Assembly: GCA_002422125.1 (NCBI GenBank)
Contig: DITF01000313.1
Span: 1 to 8,507, forward strand
Origin: a bacterium UBP17_UBA6191
Lineage (GTDB): Bacteria; Muiribacteriota; UBA6191
Direction of reading: 5' to 3'
DNA length: 8,507 nt
This document shows, piece after piece, positions 1 to 5,699 of this stretch. Every line of letters starts with the position of its first letter. Position 1 is the first letter of the stretch. The notes under the pieces are model-generated. The model was given only the letters and a program-made list of their open reading frames with translations. It was not told where the DNA came from and ran no database searches. The position numbers and the translations under genes were made by a program.

Positions 1-814
1 AAGAGAAATTAAGAAGAAAACTTATAGGATCCACCATCACAATAAGCCGTCCACCATTCATAACATACTGGTCAATAGCATATTCCGTGGCCTCGGACAG
101 GCTTTTGGGATGCACAACCCACAAAATGTCGACTTCAGGAATTGCCTTGGCTTCGGCCTGTATCTGCACAACCTCGTGAGTCTTCTTAAGCTCAGATAAA
201 ATAACCCAATCCTGAGTCGGTGGCGGCTGATTAGGCATACGAAATGGCATATTGTTGCCAAAGATCTCAAGGGAAGACAAAACTCCAATTTTGGGTTTGG
301 TGCTGGTTTTTAATTGAGCGATCTTTTGGGTAATGTCGTATTCCAGAAAACCTTCTCTTTGAGGATTAAAGATGGGTACAGCCTGTTCCTGGCTCCCGGC
401 CAAAAATACCGCCCCCATATAAAAATTCTCGCCGGATGGCAGAGGCACTGCCTGAAGCCCATATTTCACGGCCCATTCTTCATCTACTGTGTCGGGACGA
501 GGATCAAATACTTCCAACTCCACCCGCCCAGAAGACGCGTCCACATACTCCTGTAAAAACTCCTTTACCCTGTCCCCATATGATTTTAACTGCAAAGGAA
601 CCTGATCGTTACTTTTAGTGAAATAAAATTTCACATGTACGGTGTCTTCTAGTTTAGACAGGATGGATTTTGTTCCCTGACTCAGGGAATAAAGTCTCTC
701 TTCGGTAATATCGAGTTTAAAAATAAACTGGCTGCTCAAAACATTAAGAGCTAATAGTGCCACCAGCAGGACTAATCCTGAGGTTGCTGAATCCAGAAAT
801 GTCTGTTTCTTCAT
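1..814 (-). CDS. GldG-type ABC transporter auxiliary protein, 3' end beyond window
   Basis: Read on the minus strand from ATG at 814-812, this frame stays open for 271 codons to the window edge, so the C-terminal part is missing. The product starts MKKQTFLDSATSG and has one hydrophobic segment at about residues 13-31. The stretch LDITEERLYSLSQGT (34-48) follows; it is a hallmark of the GldG / ABC_transp_aux family, which also explains the later YDITQKIAQL and the VMVDP strand near the break. Family members are membrane-anchored proteins with a large extracytoplasmic domain that work with a GldA/GldF-type ATPase and permease. The gene is third in the operon, 11 bp after the permease, with an AAGGAGG site overlapping the permease stop. 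The transported substrate is unknown. Such systems occur in many non-gliding bacteria, so a role in gliding is not implied. Family assignment is strong; function is inferred. Confidence 0.88.
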   Translation of the reverse strand, partial: MKKQTFLDSATSGLVLLVALLALNVLSSQFIFKLDITEERLYSLSQGTKSILSKLEDTVHVKFYFTKSNDQVPLQLKSYGDRVKEFLQEYVDASSGRVELEVFDPRPDTVDEEWAVKYGLQAVPLPSGENFYMGAVFLAGSQEQAVPIFNPQREGFLEYDITQKIAQLKTSTKPKIGVLSSLEIFGNNMPFRMPNQPPPTQDWVILSELKKTHEVVQIQAEAKAIPEVDILWVVHPKSLSEATEYAIDQYVMNGGRLIVMVDPISFLLNFS

Positions 815-820
815 TCTAGC

Positions 821-827
821 CCTCCTT
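821..827 (-). promoter_or_regulatory. Shine-Dalgarno site of the GldG-like gene, overlapping the permease stop
   Basis: On the minus strand the sequence reads AAGGAGG, with the permease stop codon TAA (828-826) sharing its first bases. It lies 6 bases before the ATG at 814. A near-perfect site embedded in the preceding stop suggests that terminating ribosomes reinitiate, coupling the two proteins. It also fixes the start of the GldG-like gene. Confidence 0.8.
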
Positions 828-1560
828 ATTGGTGTTTCTTCTGTTCCAGCACAATCATATTGGCTAGAAGCAGAGTCACAATCATCGACACAAAATAAAT
901 GACATCACGGGAATCCACCACTCCCCGTTGCAGGGACTGAAAGTGTGTGGAAAAACTGAACATGGATAAAAAGTCCGCAACGCCCACCGAAAACCAGTTG
1001 CTCAATGCCTGGGTAAAAACCCCAAGTCCCGTCAGCACCAGAATAAAACAAAACATCACGGATAAAACAAAACTGATGACCTGGTTTTTGGTCATAGCCG
1101 AAGTCAGGCTAGCAATAGCCAGGTAAGCCCCGGCCATCAAAAATGAACCTAAGTAAGAGCAAATAATCACCCCATAATCTGGATTGCCTAAATAACCCAC
1201 TGTCAACACAATCGGAAAGGTCATAGACAATGCAATTCCAATAAAACACCAGGCAGCGGCAAACTTGGCCAAAACTGCTTCGGGCAATGTTACAGGCAGA
1301 GTAAACAGAAGTTCGATGGTACCGGACTTCCTCTCCTCAGCCCATAGCCTCATTCCCACGGCAGGAATCAGAAATAGATACAGCCATGGATGCCACATAA
1401 AAAAGGCACTTAAATCAGCCTGCATCCTTTCATAAAATCCTCCCAACCAGAACGAACAACCTCCGGTGGCTATCAGAAATATAAACAAGAATACATAGGC
1501 CACTGGGGAGTTAAAATATGCTCCCAGTTCCCTTTTGAATACGGGGACAAAATTTTTCAT
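826..1560 (-). CDS. ABC-2 type transporter permease, GldF-like
   Basis: This 244-residue integral membrane protein is the permease of the gliding-type ABC transporter. About six hydrophobic segments are visible, at roughly residues 20-36, 58-72, 98-120, 134-154, 162-183 and 219-237. Between the second and third lies RLWAEERKSGTIELLFTLPV (71-90), the conserved cytoplasmic signature of ABC-2/GldF permeases that is thought to contact the ATPase. The length is normal for the family. Its ATG overlaps the stop codon of the ATPase gene in an ATGA junction (1557-1560), so translation is probably coupled. The product should sit in the inner membrane as a dimer or with the GldG-like partner encoded next. 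The substrate is not deducible. An alternative is a generic ABC-2 exporter permease, but the GldG-like neighbour favours the gliding-type subgroup. Confidence 0.9.
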   Translation of the reverse strand: MKNFVPVFKRELGAYFNSPVAYVFLFIFLIATGGCSFWLGGFYERMQADLSAFFMWHPWLYLFLIPAVGMRLWAEERKSGTIELLFTLPVTLPEAVLAKFAAAWCFIGIALSMTFPIVLTVGYLGNPDYGVIICSYLGSFLMAGAYLAIASLTSAMTKNQVISFVLSVMFCFILVLTGLGVFTQALSNWFSVGVADFLSMFSFSTHFQSLQRGVVDSRDVIYFVSMIVTLLLANMIVLEQKKHQ

Positions 1561-2501
1561 GCCCGTCCCTCCATTGTCAGACTGCGAAACACATCATCAA
1601 GCTTGCCAGGTAAGAGACTGAGGTTTTCTAAAACCCAGTGCTCTTTACGGGCCAATTCAGATACCTGCCCCAAGAGATTCTGCTGTTTATCAGGAACAAT
1701 CCTAAAATTCAACAAGCCTGACTGGGCAGAAGGCAACACTTCAACAGCCTTAACCCCGGAAATTGATTTTAATTTCTGGGCTGCTTCTGTGGCATCTACC
1801 TGATGAATTGAAACATCAATATTGTAATACTCAGAAGATCGGGATCGGATCTCATCCGGTTTTCCGTCAGCCACAATACGACCTTTGGAAATAATGATTA
1901 CTCGTGTACAGAGCTCTTCAACTTCTTCCAGGATGTGAGTTGACAATATGATGCATTTCTCACGGCCCATATTGCGAATAAGATTTCTGACCTCATGTTT
2001 CTGGTTAGGATCAAGACCGTCCGTAGGCTCATCCAAAATTAATACGGGAGGATCATGTAAAATGGCCTGAGCAAAACCTACCCTTTGGCGATAGCCTTTA
2101 GATAAGGTATCAATGGTTTGAAACCGCACCGCTTCCAAAAAGCATTTCTGGATGGAAGCCTCCACCCGCTCTTCAAGCTGTAATCCACTAAATCCTCGTA
2201 CTTCTCCAATAAACCTGAGAAACTCAGTCACATTCATGTCCGTATAGGATGCTGATGTTTCCGGCAAATATCCAATTCTGGTTTTTACTGTCTGGGGATC
2301 CTGATCCGTTGCGATCCCATCTACAGAAATAAATCCTGAGGTGGGCGCCAAAAAACAGGTCAGCATTTTCATGGTGGTAGATTTTCCTGCCCCGTTAGGG
2401 CCTAAAAATCCCAAAATCTCGCCTTTTTGAATTTCAAAGGAGATACGATCCACCGCTTTATGGACTCCAAACTCTTTTACTAAGTCTTTGACGACAATCA
2501 T
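1557..2501 (-). CDS. ABC transporter ATP-binding protein, GldA-like
   Basis: This is the cytoplasmic ATPase that powers the transporter encoded downstream. From ATG at 2501 the protein has 314 residues. It carries Walker A GPNGAGKST (34-42), a YLPE segment in the Q-loop region (78-81), the signature LSKGYRQRV (133-141, the variant common in GldA/CcmA-type exporters), Walker B VLILDEP (153-159), a D-loop GLDP, and the H-loop STH with His189. The C-terminal ~90 residues form the extra domain typical of these exporter ATPases. The frame stays open upstream to a TTG at 2618, but I chose 2501 because it has a good GGAAGG site, fits the normal family N terminus (MIVVKDLVKEFG), and the extra 39 residues look non-homologous. 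It is the first gene of the leftward operon. All catalytic motifs are intact. Confidence 0.93.
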   Translation of the reverse strand: MIVVKDLVKEFGVHKAVDRISFEIQKGEILGFLGPNGAGKSTTMKMLTCFLAPTSGFISVDGIATDQDPQTVKTRIGYLPETSASYTDMNVTEFLRFIGEVRGFSGLQLEERVEASIQKCFLEAVRFQTIDTLSKGYRQRVGFAQAILHDPPVLILDEPTDGLDPNQKHEVRNLIRNMGREKCIILSTHILEEVEELCTRVIIISKGRIVADGKPDEIRSRSSEYYNIDVSIHQVDATEAAQKLKSISGVKAVEVLPSAQSGLLNFRIVPDKQQNLLGQVSELARKEHWVLENLSLLPGKLDDVFRSLTMEGRA

Positions 2502-2776
2502 AAACCTTCCTTTCTTTAGCGCGGCGAGTTTAGCAGAAACACTGGTAGCATAAGCAATGACAAACGCAAGAAAGGACAAAGATTTGACAAAAGACCGACA
2601 AGTTGCACGAATCATCAACCTACAGACAATGATAGCCGATATCTCTTTAGTCTCTTTGGAGATAGCAGCAAGACTGGTGCGTAAACCGGGTTGAATACTA
2701 TGGAAGTACTATTTCGAAGCACGGATGTCGCCTTCTGGTTTACGCATCAGTCCCATTCTGCTACCATGAGGATTCT
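2502..2776. other. Divergent intergenic region between the ABC operon and the lux-like operon
   Basis: This 275-bp region must hold the promoters of both operons. On the plus strand a perfect TTGACA is seen at 2584-2589, but at 17 bp spacing it is followed only by a weak ACGAAT. No convincing promoter for the leftward operon was recognised. A short inverted repeat (TATCTC at 2639-2644 and GAGATA at 2659-2664) precedes the long inverted repeat described separately. The minus frame is open across 2502-2618 but probably not translated. The GAGG ribosome-binding site for the rightward operon is at 2768-2771. Confidence 0.6.
2663..2763. repeat. Long imperfect inverted repeat (large hairpin) before the rightward operon
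   Basis: The left arm 2672-2687 (GACTGGTGCGTAAACC) pairs with the right arm 2737-2752 (GGTTTACGCATCAGTC) over 16 positions, with a single G-T wobble. An outer 6-bp stem, TAGCAG (2663-2668) with CTGCTA (2758-2763), continues it after a small internal loop of 3 and 5 bases. The ~43-base loop contains a smaller imperfect hairpin around 2694-2713. No run of T follows either arm, so it is not a simple intrinsic terminator. It ends 5 bases before the Shine-Dalgarno site of the gene at 2777. It could be a 5' leader structure controlling that operon, a paired operator, or a palindromic repeat element of the REP/MITE kind. The pairing is directly visible; the role is inferred. Confidence 0.75.
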
Positions 2777-3418
2777 ATGATTCTCAAGCTAATCACTATT
2801 ATGCTACTGGCCTTTGGTACTGGGTGCGACAAATCCACACCCAAAACCATCTCAAAAATTTCTGAACCTGAGCCAACTCCTGCTGACAACAACAAGATTT
2901 CTTTACTGGCAGCCGCCCAGAGGCTCTATGCCAGTGGTCAGGAAGATGAGGCCTTAAAAAGTCTTGACCAATACGAAAAATCCGAAAAAGCCCAGCCGGA
3001 AACCCGTTTTCTTAGAGGTTTGATTGAGCTATCAAAAAACAATCCCCAAGCCTCAGCCCTGGAATTTTCTGCAATCAGCGATTCTGAAAGACAGTTCATG
3101 ACAGAAGCCTGTTTGGAACTAGCCAAAATTTCGCAGCGCGTCAGTCCTGAAGTCATGAGGTCTACCATTAACCGCTATTTCCCGGACTGCCTCGAAGAGG
3201 TAATGGGAATGCCTGAGATTCAGGAAGTCAGGCTAACTCTTAGTCCTGAGAGAATTCTCGAACTTGGAAAAATTTACGAAACCAGATTAAAAGCTACAGA
3301 GGATGAGTCTATCCGCATGCGCTTGGAGGCAGATTTTTGTCGTGAATTTGGCCTTACAATTCCAGAACTGACAGAACTCAGTACCAGATATCTGGAGCTT
3401 CTCGCCGAAAGAGACTAG
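2777..3418 (+). CDS. Putative lipoprotein with TPR-like helical region
   Basis: I do not recognise a named family for this 213-residue protein. It opens with MILKLITIMLLAFGTGC, a short basic/hydrophobic signal ending at Cys17, so lipidation by signal peptidase II is likely. The lipobox FGTGC is atypical because Gly rather than Leu is at -3. Asp18 follows the Cys; in E. coli an Asp at +2 retains lipoproteins in the inner membrane. A Pro/Ser/Thr-rich linker (about 19-40) leads to a helical region. Residues 42-100 (LLAAAQRLYASGQEDEAL and the following helices) resemble tetratricopeptide repeats, and the rest is charged and helical. The start has a GAGG site 5 bp upstream. It lies 14 bp before the GNAT gene, so it is probably the first gene of the four-gene operon, perhaps scaffolding it at the membrane. 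That role is speculation. Confidence 0.7.
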   Translation: MILKLITIMLLAFGTGCDKSTPKTISKISEPEPTPADNNKISLLAAAQRLYASGQEDEALKSLDQYEKSEKAQPETRFLRGLIELSKNNPQASALEFSAISDSERQFMTEACLELAKISQRVSPEVMRSTINRYFPDCLEEVMGMPEIQEVRLTLSPERILELGKIYETRLKATEDESIRMRLEADFCREFGLTIPELTELSTRYLELLAERD

Positions 3419-3432
3419 TTTTTAAGGATGCC

Positions 3433-4596
3433 ATGACAGACATCGTGATTCGTAGGGCCGTACCTGGGGATGAGGCTGGAATTGCCTCTGTGTATCACGA
3501 AATTTACGGGGGAAGTTATCCCGACCCCATGATGTCCAACCTCAAATTGTTACATCAAAATCTGGTTCTGGGACTGGATTATTTTGTGGTAGGAACACAC
3601 AATGAATCCATTGTTTCCTGCATGCTCTATAAGGTGGAAAAACACCACCAGCTAGCCAAAGCCTCTGGAGCAGTTGTAAAGGCGGCTTTTCGTGGTCAGG
3701 ATCTGACCCAAAAAATGATGCATTTTGGGCTAATGTCTCTACAAGACGAAGGAAATCCTGTCAGTGTGGTGTATGCCACCACCAGAACTGTAACCACAGC
3801 TCCACAAAAACTGACCAGTCAGCTTGGATTTAAAAAGCTGGGGATTTTCCCCAATGTGCATAAGACTGAAGACTATGAAACCCATTGTCTTACCTGCTTT
3901 TTCTCAAGCGACGCGCTCAGTCAACGCTACACAGATTTTCGACTGCACCCCAGAATTCGGGAGCTTTATGGGATAGTTCAGGAAGAGGCTGGGTTACCTG
4001 ATCTTACTATTGCGGAAGAGAATGAAATTGAAAGACGGCAGACCAGTCGATCGCTTGAGTTACCAACATTGGAGTTCATTGATGCCTCTGCCTTTGTCCT
4101 GCATAGATTTGAAAGTCTCAAAGAACATGGGCAGCTTCCTATCAGCTTTTTCCCCTTCCACAAACCTAACACCCTAATCACCTCTCCTGATCAATCGGTT
4201 GAGGTATTTTTATGCATTGAAAAGGCTGACCAGCATTGTGTGATTGTAGGAATCAAAAAGCCTCGCGAAATCTATCACAGTCTGGTTTATGAAAAAGTCT
4301 GCTCCATTTTAAGATCCCGTGGTATCCGTTATGTAGAAACTCTGGTGCGAGCCGACAAACTACTAACACTTAATGAAACCTTAAAGGCTCGTTTTATTCC
4401 CTGTGCCTATTTCCCGGCCTTTCAACTTTACAAAGGTTACCGACTGGATTTTGTCATTCTGTCCCGAACCTTTGAAATGCTGGATTTGCATTCCATTCGA
4501 CTTGAAGGTACAAACCGTAAATATCTGATACAGTATTACAATTCCTGGAGAACATTATGCCTCGATCCCATATTGCTCAATCAGGACAGGGAATGA
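3433..4596 (+). CDS. GNAT-family acyltransferase with an extra C-terminal domain
   Basis: The 387-residue product has an N-terminal GNAT fold at about residues 4-155. IVIRRAVPGDEAGIASVY is the usual first strand and helix; VKAAFRGQDLTQKMM (82-96) matches motif A, which binds the acyl-CoA pyrophosphate; and TSQLGFKKLG (128-137) matches the late 'LGF' helix. Residues ~200-387 form a second domain. Its segment from YHSLVYEKVCSILRSRGIRY (281-300) through FIPCAYFPAF (321-330) to RLDFVILSR (337-345) resembles the second half of a GNAT domain, so this may be a degenerate tandem GNAT. GNAT enzymes move an acyl group from CoA or a carrier to an amine. The donor and acceptor here are unknown. Because the gene is coupled to LuxE- and LuxC-type genes, a long-chain acyl donor or an amine derived from the aldehyde product is possible. 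Start: ATG at 3433 with AAGGA upstream. Its stop overlaps the next start (ATGA). Confidence 0.8.
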   Translation: MTDIVIRRAVPGDEAGIASVYHEIYGGSYPDPMMSNLKLLHQNLVLGLDYFVVGTHNESIVSCMLYKVEKHHQLAKASGAVVKAAFRGQDLTQKMMHFGLMSLQDEGNPVSVVYATTRTVTTAPQKLTSQLGFKKLGIFPNVHKTEDYETHCLTCFFSSDALSQRYTDFRLHPRIRELYGIVQEEAGLPDLTIAEENEIERRQTSRSLELPTLEFIDASAFVLHRFESLKEHGQLPISFFPFHKPNTLITSPDQSVEVFLCIEKADQHCVIVGIKKPREIYHSLVYEKVCSILRSRGIRYVETLVRADKLLTLNETLKARFIPCAYFPAFQLYKGYRLDFVILSRTFEMLDLHSIRLEGTNRKYLIQYYNSWRTLCLDPILLNQDRE

Positions 4597-5699
4597 TTGA
4601 AGCCATATCACGGTTCCAAACCCTGCTTTCTCTTAATCCATTCGATTTTAGCCCAGAAGCCAGTCAGGCATTTTTGAACTCATTTGCTAGCACAGCATCC
4701 TGGCATAAAGCTCAATGTCCTGAGATAAACTTATTCTGGGAAATGGCATCAATTCAACCAAAACAAATTAGTTCAGAGTCCGATCTTTTAAAAGTTCCAC
4801 CAATTTTAGTCACCGTTTTTAAGGAGTGGGATCTGGCCTGTGTTCCTAGAGAAGATATTGTTCTGACCTTGGGCAGTTCTGGAACCGGGGGCCAACGCAG
4901 TCTACAGCATTTAGATCAAGTATCTTTAAATCATGTAAAGGCTTTAGCCAACAAAATTCATGATTCTTTGGGCATCACATCCCCAGATAAATACAATTAT
5001 TTATGTTTTACCTATGATCCCCAAATAGCCAAAGATCTGGGCACAGCCTTTACCGATGAGCTTTTAACCTCATTTACAGGTATAAACGAAGTGTTTTATG
5101 CCCTCCGACCTCATCCTGTGACTGGGGAATGGTTTTTTGATCGGGAACTGTGTCAAAAGATGATCTGGCAATTTTATGAATCCAATATCCCAACCCGAAT
5201 TCTGGGGTTTCCTGCCTTTCTTCTGGATTTATTAAAAAACTGCAGCAAGTTACCTCCCTTAGGAGAATCATCCTGGGTTCAAACTGGGGGAGGTTATAAA
5301 AATCATAAAGGTGAGGTTCTCACTAAACAGGATTTTCGTGATCTGGTCTATCTGAAACTAAAAATTCCTCCACAAAACATCAGGGATCTTTTTGGCATGG
5401 TAGAACATGGAATCCCGTATGTTGAAGATGAATTGGGACAGATGCGTATTCCAAACCTGGCCCGCGTAATGGCAAGAGACAGCAGGGACTTAAGCCCCTT
5501 ACCCGATGGAGAACCTGGACTTCTGCATTTTTTATGCTCCTACAATCTCAGTTATCCAGCCAGCAGTATATTAAGCACCGATCTTGGTGTTGTGCGACCA
5601 GACCCGGATGGCAGAGGTAAAATTCTTCAGATTTTAGGCCGAGCTGGGGTCAGTAAAGCCAAAGGGTGTGCCATACAGGCTCAGGAGCTATTAAAATGA
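4593..5699 (+). CDS. LuxE-type acyl-protein synthetase
   Basis: From ATG 4593 the product has 368 residues and matches LuxE (about 370 in luminous bacteria). LuxE activates a fatty acid with ATP to acyl-AMP, takes the acyl group on a cysteine and passes it to LuxC. Visible features are an N-terminal helical part (FQTLLSLNPFDFS), VPPILVTVFKEW where LuxE has 'IPVFPTSVFK', the ATP-binding loop GSSGTGGQRS (94-103), TGGGYKNHKGE (231-241), LFGMVEHGIPYVE (266-278), and STDLGVV (328-334). A C-terminal KGCAI places Cys359 nine residues from the end, matching the position of the acyl-carrying Cys of LuxE. The active-site set therefore looks complete. Another ATG at 4557, with its own GGAG site, would add 12 residues. 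I prefer 4593 because it makes an ATGA overlap with the GNAT gene and starts where LuxE homology begins. Substrate chain length is unknown; an aryl acid is also possible. Confidence 0.88.
   Translation: MIEAISRFQTLLSLNPFDFSPEASQAFLNSFASTASWHKAQCPEINLFWEMASIQPKQISSESDLLKVPPILVTVFKEWDLACVPREDIVLTLGSSGTGGQRSLQHLDQVSLNHVKALANKIHDSLGITSPDKYNYLCFTYDPQIAKDLGTAFTDELLTSFTGINEVFYALRPHPVTGEWFFDRELCQKMIWQFYESNIPTRILGFPAFLLDLLKNCSKLPPLGESSWVQTGGGYKNHKGEVLTKQDFRDLVYLKLKIPPQNIRDLFGMVEHGIPYVEDELGQMRIPNLARVMARDSRDLSPLPDGEPGLLHFLCSYNLSYPASSILSTDLGVVRPDPDGRGKILQILGRAGVSKAKGCAIQAQELLK

Noticed and set aside
314..618. Plus-strand open frames over the left-end gene
   Set aside because: They overlap the GldG-like gene, whose minus-strand translation has clear family motifs; the plus-strand translations look non-protein-like and have no good ribosome-binding site.
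2663..2763. An invertible promoter flanked by inverted repeats
   Set aside because: The repeats enclose only about 50 bases, the arms are imperfect, no recombinase gene is near, and no clear promoter was found inside.
2663..2763. An intrinsic terminator or a tRNA
   Set aside because: No T tract follows either arm, and the structure lacks the tRNA arm pattern and a TTCGA-N-C T-loop in the right place.
5666..5695. Longer GTG start for the LuxC-PaaK gene
   Set aside because: The ATG at 5696 has a good AGGAG site and an ATGA overlap; the 10 extra residues lie over the end of the LuxE-like gene and do not resemble LuxC.
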